A stretch of 64,000 nucleotides of DNA from assembly GCA_934129945.1 (NCBI GenBank), contig CAKOXC010000001.1, forward strand, positions 241,016 to 305,015, written 5' to 3'. A program made the position numbers and the translations under genes. This stretch comes from an uncultured Bacilli bacterium (GTDB taxonomy: Bacteria; Bacillota_I; Bacilli_A; RF39; UBA660). This document shows, one piece after another, positions 16,236 through 23,083 of this stretch (position 1 is its first letter; each line of letters begins with the position of its first letter). Below the pieces are notes generated by a model. That model was not told the DNA's origin, did not search any database, and was given only the letters and a program-made list of their open reading frames with translations.

Positions 16236-16257
16236 GGATTTCCTACATTTTTATTTT
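16221..16257. terminator. bidirectional terminator between agrC and agrD
   Basis: TGTAGG - GATTT - CCTACA extended by A-rich and T-rich arms gives a long hairpin usable on both strands. It overlaps the 3' ends of both genes. Confidence 0.85.
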
Positions 16258-16370
16258 AACAATTCTCCTGGACAATCAGGTTCATCAAAAACAAGAACTA
16301 TGCACCCAGTTGAAGCAGAAGCAGCAAGTATTGAACCAATTGAAGCCATCAGACCGAAAAATAATTTCAT
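16251..16370 (-). CDS. agrD: AgrD autoinducing-peptide precursor
   Basis: A 39-residue precursor peptide. It has an amphipathic or hydrophobic N-terminal leader (MKLFFGLMASIGSILAAS), a core STGCIVLVF containing the ring-forming Cys 23, and the acidic recognition tail DEPDCPGELLK, matching the AgrD pattern in which (D)ExxxPxEL follows the core. The mature signal would be a thiolactone, probably Cys to Val or Phe. SD GGAGG lies 6 bases before ATG, and agrB is 31 bases upstream on the same strand. A second Cys (33) in the tail is unusual. Confidence 0.9.
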   Translation of the reverse strand: MKLFFGLMASIGSILAASASTGCIVLVFDEPDCPGELLK

Positions 16371-16401
16371 TTGTACCTCCATTTCTAGTCTGTTTTATTA
16401 A

Positions 16402-17007
16402 CTAATTCAAACCTTTTTTATAATTCTTATAATTATTGAATGGTATACCAAACAATTTATAAGTTAATGGGTTTATAGAAATAATACTCATAATATAAGA
16501 AAAGAATATACAATTATTAATTAGAGAATTATTGGATAAGAAAGGAATAAACATAAGCACTGTAGAAATAGCTACAGTTAATAATTTATCTAATACTCTT
16601 TTCTTCTTATTTATAAGTGGCTTCTTTGGAGTATCAGCTGGAGCCCATATAATGAAACAGACTAGAGCAATAATACTCATTATTAATATATAAAATTTAT
16701 TAATAACATAATATTTTATTAATAAAGGAAAAGCTCCGTAGGTCAAGATTGAAGCAACCCAACAGTGTGAGCTTTTCTTTGCATGAATACCATGTGAAAA
16801 TAGTCGTAAAAGTAAATAGAAAAGCATTAAAATTATTGTTTCTTTAAATGTTTTTAGAAAAAGTGATATAAACAATATACCTAATGTTTTTGTAATTATC
16901 GTGTACAGTACTTCTAAACCATATTTGATTTTGATTTTTTCAGTATCAGTTAACTGATAATACTTAGAAACATAATTTAAATTCTTTTCAGCGAATACTT
17001 CTCTCAT
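16402..17007 (-). CDS. agrB: AgrB-type signal-peptide processing protease
   Basis: A 201-residue polytopic membrane cysteine endopeptidase that removes the AgrD tail and closes the thiolactone. Catalytic His and Cys lie in FSHGIHAKKSSHCW, matching the family spacing. The N-terminal amphipathic helix and four to six transmembrane helices are visible, and PADTPKKPL is another AgrB hallmark. It is transcribed convergently to agrA-agrC rather than in one agrBDCA operon. AAAGAGGT precedes ATG. Confidence 0.93.
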   Translation of the reverse strand: MREVFAEKNLNYVSKYYQLTDTEKIKIKYGLEVLYTIITKTLGILFISLFLKTFKETIILMLFYLLLRLFSHGIHAKKSSHCWVASILTYGAFPLLIKYYVINKFYILIMSIIALVCFIIWAPADTPKKPLINKKKRVLDKLLTVAISTVLMFIPFLSNNSLINNCIFFSYIMSIISINPLTYKLFGIPFNNYKNYKKGLN

Positions 17008-17034
17008 TAATCATACCTCTTTATTAACAAGGTT

Positions 17035-17040
17035 ATTATA
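17035..17040 (-). promoter_or_regulatory. -10 box of agrBD
   Basis: TATAAT on the minus strand, 28 bases before the agrB start. No strong -35 is visible, as expected for an activator-dependent promoter, but I could not recognise a LytTR repeat with confidence. Confidence 0.4.
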
Positions 17041-17191
17041 ACTTTTTGAAGTTAAAAAAATTCATAAATTGTCTTAAAAATATTTATAGTTCCTTAATAT
17101 AGAATTTAGTGATTTAAATCGTTAGTAAAAAAGTCTTTTAAACATATTTAAGTACTTTTAAGACAAATTTCGACAAAAAATGCAAAACACA

Positions 17192-17200
17192 TGGTATTAT
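17192..17200 (+). promoter_or_regulatory. extended -10 promoter of the cold-shock gene
   Basis: TGgTATTAT. The region 17041-17191 upstream is gene-free apart from the divergent agrB promoter and holds imperfect inverted copies of GTCTTAAAA/TTTTAAGAC at 17071 and 17155. Confidence 0.5.
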
Positions 17201-17206
17201 CTTTTC

Positions 17207-17315
17207 ATGCTTTGGCAAAGGAAAGCTATAATGTTGCAAAATTTGTCGAATGCATTTTGTTGAAACATCCTCGAGGCAGTGTTAAATTTAAGTTGAAGGA
17301 AGAAGAGGTGAGATT
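17207..17315 (+). promoter_or_regulatory. long 5' leader of the cold-shock gene
   Basis: About 110 untranslated bases, long for this genome. It contains the imperfect dyad GCAAAAT...ATTTTGT (17235-17260). Cold-shock gene leaders often act as temperature-responsive RNA switches; this is inference from position and length. Confidence 0.4.
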
Positions 17316-17531
17316 GTGAGAAGTAGAGTAAAATGGTTCAATAACGAAAAAGGTTATGGATTCTTAGAATATAATGATAAAGAAGATATCTTTGTACATT
17401 ATAGTGCTATTATAAAAGATGGTTATAAATCCTTAACTGAAGGAACTATCGTTGAATTCAGATTAGTTGAAACTTCAAAAGGACTCCAAGCTACTGATGT
17501 AGTTGAAGTGGAATTAGCTACAATTAAGTAG
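17316..17531 (+). CDS. cold-shock domain protein
   Basis: A 71-residue single-domain OB-fold RNA chaperone. RNP1-like GYGFLEY and RNP2-like IFVHYSAI motifs are present, although the usual VFVHFSAI is slightly altered. GTG 17316 is the start: AGAGGTG is 5 bases upstream and no in-frame ATG is near. The long leader suggests post-transcriptional control. Csp family members are not distinguishable from the sequence alone. Confidence 0.93.
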   Translation: MRSRVKWFNNEKGYGFLEYNDKEDIFVHYSAIIKDGYKSLTEGTIVEFRLVETSKGLQATDVVEVELATIK

Positions 17532-17548
17532 TTTTTTTTCTGGAATAA

Positions 17549-17557
17549 TGTTATAAT
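17549..17557 (+). promoter_or_regulatory. extended -10 promoter of hpf within a dyad
   Basis: TGtTATAAT is embedded in the perfect inverted repeat GAATAAT - 6 nt - ATTATTC (17543-17562), a possible operator. Confidence 0.55.
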
Positions 17558-17578
17558 TATTCTAAGGAAGGTGATTAA

Positions 17579-18112
17579 ATGAAAATTAGTATACGTGGTG
17601 ATAAACTAGTCGTTACTAAGGCCATTAAAGAAACTATTGAAAGTAAATTAGAAAGGTTAGAAAAATATTTTGAAGAAAATGCTGATATTACAGCTCATGT
17701 TGTAGTAAAAGTTAAAAATTTAGATCAAACTATTGAAGTAACAATTCCAACTAATAGATTTACTTTAAGAGCAGAAGAAACTCATGAAGATTTGTATACT
17801 GCTATTGATAAAGTTATTGATAAGTTAGAAAGACAAATTAGAAAAAATAAGACAAAATTAAATAATAAATATAAAAATGTAGATAAAATGGATATGATAT
17901 TAGATTTTGATGTTGAAAAAGATGAAGAAGAAAACATTAAAATTGTTAAGAGAAAAAATATTGAAATGAAACCAATGGATGAAGAAGAAGCAGTTTTACA
18001 GTCTAGTTTATTGGGACATGATTTCTTCGTATTCAAGAATATTGATGAGGAATGTGTATCTGTTTTATATCTTAGAAAAGATGGAAGCTACGGAATTATC
18101 AACGTTAAATAA
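17579..18112 (+). CDS. hpf: ribosome hibernation-promoting factor, long form
   Basis: The 177-residue protein has the N-terminal HPF/YfiA domain (MKISIRGDKLVVTKAIKETIESKLERLEKYF, about 1-100), a charged linker, and the C-terminal dimerisation domain (about 120-177, IVKRKNIEMKPMDEEEAVLQ ... FFVFKNIDEECVSVLYLRKDGSYGII). Long HPF dimerises 70S ribosomes into inactive 100S particles in stationary phase. It lies directly before secA, as in Bacillus. Confidence 0.95.
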   Translation: MKISIRGDKLVVTKAIKETIESKLERLEKYFEENADITAHVVVKVKNLDQTIEVTIPTNRFTLRAEETHEDLYTAIDKVIDKLERQIRKNKTKLNNKYKNVDKMDMILDFDVEKDEEENIKIVKRKNIEMKPMDEEEAVLQSSLLGHDFFVFKNIDEECVSVLYLRKDGSYGIINVK

Positions 18113-18114
18113 CG

Positions 18115-18140
18115 AAAAGAGTTTAAAACTCTTTTTTTTT
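18115..18140 (+). terminator. hpf terminator
   Basis: AAAAGAGTTT/AAAACTCTTTT palindrome followed by T's. Confidence 0.85.
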
Positions 18141-18141
18141 A

Positions 18142-18150
18142 TGTTACAAT
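18142..18150 (+). promoter_or_regulatory. extended -10 promoter of secA
   Basis: TGtTACAAT, right after the hpf terminator. Confidence 0.55.
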
Positions 18151-18173
18151 AATTACTATGGAGATGATTATAA

Positions 18174-20654
18174 ATGGGCATATTTAGAAAATTAATAGAC
18201 TCAGAGTATAAAGAATTAAAAAGGTTTGAAAAAATAGCAGAAGAAGTATTTGCTTTAGATGAAGAGATGCAAGCTTTAACAGATGATGAATTAAAAGCAA
18301 AAACTGCTGAATTTAAAGATATATTAGAAAAAAATGGTGGAGACTTAGAAGAAATAGTTGTTCCTGCTTTTGCTGTTGTAAGAGAAGCTGCTTATCGTGT
18401 AATAGGTGAAAAACCATACTTTGTACAAGTTGTTGGTGGTCTTGCTATTCATTATGGAAATATAGCTGAAATGAAAACTGGTGAAGGAAAGACTTTAACT
18501 GAAACAATGCCAACATATTTAAATGCTTTAACAGGAAAAGGTGTACATATTATCACTGTTAATGAATTCTTAGCTGACCGTGATTCAAAATGGATGGGAA
18601 ATATTTTCAGATTCCTTGGATTAACAGTTGGACTTAACTTAAGAGATATGAGTTCAAAAGCAAAACAAGAAGCATATAATTGTGATGTTTTATATTCAAC
18701 TAACAGTGAAATAGGTTTTGACTATTTAAGAGATAACATGGTAGTTACAAAAGAAGATCGTGTACAAAGACCTCTTAATTTCTGTATTGTTGATGAAGTT
18801 GACTCAATTTTAATAGATGAAGCGCGTACGCCATTAATTATTTCAGGTGGCCAAGTTAAATCTGTTAATTTATATACAGATGCTAATAGTGCTGTAAAAA
18901 AATTGACAAATGAAGAAGATTATACTATTGATGAAAAAACTAAAAATGTTTCACTTACTGAAGAAGGAAGTAAAAAAATAGAAAAAATTATGCATATTGC
19001 TAATTTATATGATATTAATAATCAACCATTAGTTCATAATATTAATAATGCATTAAAGGCAAACTATGGATTTCATAAAGATGTTGATTATGTTGTAGAA
19101 AATGGCGAAGTAATTATTGTTGATCAATTTACTGGACGTTTAATGCCTGGTAGACAATATAGTGAAGGATTACACCAAGCATTGGAGGCAAAAGAGGGCG
19201 TTAAGATTAATGCTGAAACTAAAACAACAGCTACTATTACATTCCAAAATTTGTTTAGAATGTATAATAAATTATCTGGTATGACAGGTACTGCTAAAAC
19301 AGAAGAAGAAGAATTTAGAAATATTTATAATATGTATGTTATTTGTATTCCTACAAATAAACCAATTGCAAGAATTGATTATCCAGATTTAGTTTATTCA
19401 AATGAAAATGGAAAATATAAAGCAATTGTTAAATTTATTAAAGAAATTCATTCTAAGGGTCAACCTATCTTAGTTGGTACTATCTCTGTTGAGAATAATG
19501 AAAAACTATCTAAATTATTAGATAAAGCAGGATTAAAACATGAAGTATTAAATGCTAAAAACCATCAAAGAGAAGCTGAAATAATAGCTAAAGCTGGTCA
19601 AAAAGGTGCTATAACAATTGCAACTAATATGGCTGGTCGTGGAACAGATATCAAACTTGGTGATGGTGTCGTAGAACTTGGTGGTTTATGTGTAATTGGA
19701 ACTGAAAGACATGAATCTCGTCGTATTGATAACCAATTACGTGGTCGTTCTGGTCGTCAAGGTGATGTTGGTATGAGTCAATTCTTCGTATCATTTGAAG
19801 ATGACTTAATGAGAAGATTTGGTACTGATAAAATTAAAAATATGATTGAATCTCTTGGTATTACAGATGATCAATGTATACGTTCTAAAGCCTTAACTAG
19901 AAGTATTGAAACTGCACAAAAGAAGGTTGAAGGAAATAACTTCGATATGCGTAAAAATTTACTTGATTATGATAATGTTATGAATCAACAAAGAGATATT
20001 ATTTATTCAAGAAGAAATGAAATTTTAGATGAAGAAAATATTCATGATAGAGTTTTAGAAACATTTAGAGATGCAGTAATTGGCCTTGTTAATGCTCATA
20101 TTGAACCAGAAGGTTATATTACAGAAAATGATAAAGCTGAAATAGTTGAATATGTTAATACAAATTACTTAAAGAAAAATAATTTGAAAATTGAAGATGT
20201 TATTGAACTTGATGATAATGCTTTAGTAGAACATATTTATGAATTATTAATTAAAGATTATAATGAAAAAATTAAAAATGCTCCTAAATTTGATGAATTT
20301 GAAAAAGCTATTTCATTAAGAATTATTGATAATTTATGGGTAGATCATATAACTGCTATGGAACAATTAAAAGAAGCTATTATGTTAAGAGGATATGGAC
20401 AAGTTAATCCATTACAAGCTTATACTATTGAAGGTTATGAATTATTTGATGAATTAGAAAATAAAATTAATGGAAGTATTGCTCAATTCTTATTAAAAGC
20501 TAGTATTGAAGCAACTGGTGAAAGAAAACAAGTTAATAAAGAAGGAAAAACTAATAGAGATAAAGGAATAACTATTCAATCTAAGAAAATTGGTAGAAAT
20601 GAATTATGCCCATGTGGCTCAGGACGCAAGTATAAACAATGTTGTGGTAAATAA
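18174..20654 (+). CDS. secA: preprotein translocase ATPase SecA
   Basis: SecA drives protein export through SecYEG. The 826-residue protein contains Walker A MKTGEGKTLTE, the DEAD-like Walker B FCIVDEVDSILIDEARTPLI, the preprotein cross-linking domain, motif VI RGRSGRQGDVG, the helical scaffold RKNLLDYDNVMNQQRD and a C-terminal zinc-binding SEC-C motif ELCPCGSGRKYKQCCGK. Length and ending are normal, so the gene is intact even though its last codons recur downstream. prfB, the usual next gene, is missing from this position. Confidence 0.98.
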   Translation: MGIFRKLIDSEYKELKRFEKIAEEVFALDEEMQALTDDELKAKTAEFKDILEKNGGDLEEIVVPAFAVVREAAYRVIGEKPYFVQVVGGLAIHYGNIAEMKTGEGKTLTETMPTYLNALTGKGVHIITVNEFLADRDSKWMGNIFRFLGLTVGLNLRDMSSKAKQEAYNCDVLYSTNSEIGFDYLRDNMVVTKEDRVQRPLNFCIVDEVDSILIDEARTPLIISGGQVKSVNLYTDANSAVKKLTNEEDYTIDEKTKNVSLTEEGSKKIEKIMHIANLYDINNQPLVHNINNALKANYGFHKDVDYVVENGEVIIVDQFTGRLMPGRQYSEGLHQALEAKEGVKINAETKTTATITFQNLFRMYNKLSGMTGTAKTEEEEFRNIYNMYVICIPTNKPIARIDYPDLVYSNENGKYKAIVKFIKEIHSKGQPILVGTISVENNEKLSKLLDKAGLKHEVLNAKNHQREAEIIAKAGQKGAITIATNMAGRGTDIKLGDGVVELGGLCVIGTERHESRRIDNQLRGRSGRQGDVGMSQFFVSFEDDLMRRFGTDKIKNMIESLGITDDQCIRSKALTRSIETAQKKVEGNNFDMRKNLLDYDNVMNQQRDIIYSRRNEILDEENIHDRVLETFRDAVIGLVNAHIEPEGYITENDKAEIVEYVNTNYLKKNNLKIEDVIELDDNALVEHIYELLIKDYNEKIKNAPKFDEFEKAISLRIIDNLWVDHITAMEQLKEAIMLRGYGQVNPLQAYTIEGYELFDELENKINGSIAQFLLKASIEATGERKQVNKEGKTNRDKGITIQSKKIGRNELCPCGSGRKYKQCCGK

Positions 20655-20659
20655 ATTAT

Positions 20660-20809
20660 ATGTATAAAATACCAATTGATGTTATACGTGCTTCAAAAAA
20701 TGAAAATGCTCTTGACGTACTAGGATTAAAATTAGAAGATAATAAAATTGTAAAAAAAGAAAAAAACAAAGTTAAGAGTATGAGTTTAAAATCTGAATAT
20801 GCTGTATAA
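20660..20809 (+). CDS. 49-codon small ORF after secA, unknown
   Basis: An ATG-initiated ORF 5 bases after secA (MYKIPIDVIRASKNENALDVL...). There is no good SD, and the product is Lys-rich. It begins a zone of gene remnants and may be the truncated start of a larger acquired gene. Low confidence that it is translated. Confidence 0.35.
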   Translation: MYKIPIDVIRASKNENALDVLGLKLEDNKIVKKEKNKVKSMSLKSEYAV

Positions 20810-20833
20810 AATAGTATAAAATTTTAAGAATAA

Positions 20834-20860
20834 ACAGTATTGTTATCCTAATAACAAATG
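20834..20860 (+). pseudogene. tiny rhuM-like remnant
   Basis: These 27 bases match 23 of 27 bases of the rhuM start region at 22248-22274 (coding TVWLSQQQM), but two Gln codons have become TAA. Confidence 0.45.
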
Positions 20861-20903
20861 TTTATACTTCAGAAACGAATATTATGTAACATATAAATAA
20901 TAA

Positions 20904-21077
20904 TTATTAAAAGCAGAAATTAAACGAAACCTAGAAAGAAAAGAAGTTACTAAAATAACAGGAACAAATGATAGTAAAGATAAAGTAAAATCAACAAGAA
21001 AAGTAGAAAAGATAGATGAAAATGAATTATGTTCTTGTGGCTCAGGTAAAAAATATGAGCAATGTTGTAGTAAATAG
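20904..21077 (+). pseudogene. secA C-terminal tail remnant, copy 2
   Basis: An open frame of 57 codons with no start, ending in NELCSCGSGKKYEQCCSK and beginning LLKAEIKRNLERKEV, which aligns with the last about 60 residues of SecA (LLKASIEATGERKQV ... CCGK). It is divergent in the linker and conserved in the zinc motif. It is a displaced secA 3' end, not a functional gene. Confidence 0.8.
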
Positions 21078-21089
21078 TTTGTTTTATAA
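21060..21089 (+). repeat. 30-bp direct repeat, copy A
   Basis: Identical to 21251-21280. It covers the last codons of the SEC-C remnant (QCCSK and stop) plus the following TTTGTTTTATAA. The copies are 191 bp apart. Confidence 0.9.
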
Positions 21090-21235
21090 GGGTTTGTGAG
21101 TTTCTCAATAGTCAAAAAAAGGCAAAAAATTGTGCACATAACGCCATTTGTGCACTTTTTGTGTTCATAAGCGAAAAATATATAATACTATGCTTCATAA
21201 TATTATATATATTAAAAAAAGTAATCTTTGAGTTT

Positions 21236-21268
21236 GGTAAGAATCCTAATCAATGTTGTAGTAAATAG
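21236..21268 (+). pseudogene. secA tail remnant, copy 3
   Basis: Encodes GKNPNQCCSK and a stop, only the very end of the motif. It lies 33 bases before the NTPase start. Confidence 0.65.
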
Positions 21269-21280
21269 TTTGTTTTATAA
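21251..21280 (+). repeat. 30-bp direct repeat, copy B
   Basis: Second copy of the 21060-21089 repeat. Confidence 0.9.
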
Positions 21281-21300
21281 AAAAATAGGATGGTGAAAAT

Positions 21301-21885
21301 ATGAAAATAGTTTTAGGCTCTACGAATGTTTCTAAAAAAAGGTCAATTTTAATTGCAATGAATGAATTAGGATTGGATGACATTTCTATTATCCCTGTTA
21401 ATGTTAATTCTTTAGTAAGTTCTAAACCTATAAATGATGAAACTTTAATAGGTGCAAAAAATAGAAATCATGGTTTATATAATTATTGTATGGAAAATGA
21501 TATTTCATTTGATTTACTAATTAGTATTGAGGGTGGATATGAACAGATAGATAATACATATTTTATTGTTACTTATGCATCAATATTAGACCAAAATGGT
21601 AAAGAATTTATAGGAAAATCAAGTGGCCTTCAAATTACTGAAAGAATGTTTAACTATGTTAAAGATGGGAAGTCTTTGAATAAAGTTATTGAAAGTATTC
21701 TTGGTAATAGTAGTAATAAAAAAGATAATGGAATAACTGGATACCTAACAACTGGGTATTATAGGAGAGATATATTTGAATCCTCAGCAGTTATAAGTGC
21801 AATGGAAACTTTACTAAATTTTAAATCAAATTACAAAAAATTAGATAAAAAAATAGATAAAACACATAACATTGGAAAAATTTGA
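21301..21885 (+). CDS. inosine/xanthosine triphosphatase-like NTPase (YjjX/DUF84 family)
   Basis: A 194-residue protein. The N-terminal LGSTNVSKKRSILIAM, then SSKPINDETLIGAKNRN, LLISIEGGYEQ and NGITGYLTTGYYRRDIFESSAVISAM match the DUF84 non-canonical purine NTP phosphatase family, which hydrolyses ITP/XTP. It is flanked by SEC-C remnants on both sides, so it is cargo inserted after secA rather than part of the ancestral order. SD-like GGATGGTG precedes ATG. Confidence 0.82.
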   Translation: MKIVLGSTNVSKKRSILIAMNELGLDDISIIPVNVNSLVSSKPINDETLIGAKNRNHGLYNYCMENDISFDLLISIEGGYEQIDNTYFIVTYASILDQNGKEFIGKSSGLQITERMFNYVKDGKSLNKVIESILGNSSNKKDNGITGYLTTGYYRRDIFESSAVISAMETLLNFKSNYKKLDKKIDKTHNIGKI

Positions 21886-22037
21886 AATAATTAGTAATAT
21901 CATATATGATGTTATACATTTTTGAATATGTGATGGGAACAATGTGCACATTTTGTGATCACAGACTAAAAAATGTATAGTTCTATATATACTATATGTA
22001 TGGCATAATACCAATACCGTTCAGACCCATTTTTCCT

Positions 22038-22067
22038 TGAAATATATATAGTACTATATATATTTCA
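22038..22067. repeat. 30-bp perfect palindrome
   Basis: A perfect two-fold palindrome centred on GTAC with no loop, between the NTPase gene and SEC-C copy 4. It could be a recombination or operator site; there is no T tract, so a terminator is unlikely. Bases 21886-22086 hold no gene; besides this palindrome they carry ATGTGCACATTTTGTG, similar to 21155-21170. Confidence 0.8.
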
Positions 22068-22086
22068 TAGTATCATATATACTGAA

Positions 22087-22140
22087 AAAGGACGAACATG
22101 TGGATCTGGACGTAAATATAAGCAATGCTGTGGAAAGTAG
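22087..22140 (+). pseudogene. secA tail remnant, copy 4
   Basis: Encodes CGSGRKYKQCCGK and stop, identical in protein to the true SecA end but different at most synonymous positions. That points to a tail imported from another secA rather than a local duplication. Confidence 0.8.
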
Positions 22141-22206
22141 CGTAAAATAAGGTGTGAACGAAAAATAATGTGTTGACACCTTTTAAATTTAAAAAAGATG
22201 TTTTTA

Positions 22207-22820
22207 ATGTAAGAAAATAATATAGTAATATATCAACTTGAAGATGAAACAGTATGGTTATCACAACAACAAATGGCTGACTTATATGATACGACTAAAA
22301 AAATATAAGTTTGTATATTAAAAATATTTTTGATGAAGAAGAATTAGATGAAAATAGCACGTGTGCAAAAATTGTACATATGGGTAATGATGGTAACCAA
22401 ACTTACAATACAAAATATTATAATCTTGATATGATCATTTCAATAGGTTTTAGAGTTAACTCTAAAAAAGCAATTAAATTTAGAACTTGGGCAAATAAAA
22501 TAATTAAAGATTATATGGTTCAAGGTTTTGCATTAAATGATGAAAGATTTTTAAAAGCAAAAAAATCTGATCAAGAGTATTTTAAAAGATTACTTGAAAG
22601 AAGTATAACTATGTACATGGATGATTGGAAAAATGAAGTAGAAAATGCCCTAAAAGTTTTCCATTATGAAGTTTTAGAAGGAAAAGGAAAAATCTCACAT
22701 AAACAAGCAACCCGAAAAGCGGAAAATGAATATGAAAAATATAAAATTATACAGGATAAGAATTATGTGTCAGATTTTGATAGATTATTAAGTGAAACGA
22801 AGCAAATTGAAAATAAATAA
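22207..22820 (+). pseudogene. rhuM family gene, broken
   Basis: The RhuM family is virulence-associated and often found beside restriction or mobile genes. Translation of the remnant gives ENNIVIYQLEDETVWLSQ, then QQMADLYDTTK, a frame break in a run of seven A's (about 22297-22303; eight would restore the frame), then SLYIKNIFDEEELDENSTCAK. The ATG at 22207 is followed directly by TAA. The frame from 22311 is open but jumps from the N-terminal domain (ALNDERF) to the C-terminal HYEVLEGKGKISHKQATRKA, lacking about 120-130 central residues of the family. Three independent lesions indicate a pseudogene. Confidence 0.82.
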
Positions 22821-22884
22821 ATTGCACATTTGTGAGGACAAAAAAATCTTGAAATTTGTCATTCAAGAATAAAAAAGATAACAA

Positions 22885-22961
22885 AGATGACTTATGGGAG
22901 TTAGTTAATCATAGATTGTTCTATGATTTTTTTAATATAGAACAATAACTCAAAGTCATCT
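22885..22961. repeat. two-tier inverted repeat
   Basis: Outer arms AGATGACTT (22885-22893) / AAGTCATCT (22953-22961) and inner arms ATTGTTCTAT (22915-22924) / ATAGAACAAT (22937-22946). No gene lies in 22821-23083. It may be a decayed small element or a transcript-folding barrier before the surface-protein cluster. Confidence 0.7.
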
Positions 22962-23016
22962 ACTAAATTATCTATGTATTTTGTTATATATTCATTATCC
23001 ATTCTAATAATATTTT

Positions 23017-23025
23017 CATAAATTA
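23017..23025 (+). promoter_or_regulatory. candidate late mother-cell -10 (CATAnnnTA)
   Basis: CATAAATTA, the same nonamer as before the beta-helix gene. No clear -35. Confidence 0.35.
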
Positions 23026-23083
23026 GAATAGAAGAATTTAAATATGAAAATTAATTCTAAAAAAAATTAAAGGAGGATGAATA

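Noticed and set aside
17041..17191. AgrA/LytTR binding repeats upstream of agrB
   Set aside because: Only loose matches such as CGTTAGT were found; spacing and orientation do not fit the direct-repeat consensus.
22847..22868. Hairpin TCTTGAA/TTCAAGA as a plus-strand terminator
   Set aside because: The T tract lies on the other strand and no minus-strand gene reads into it.
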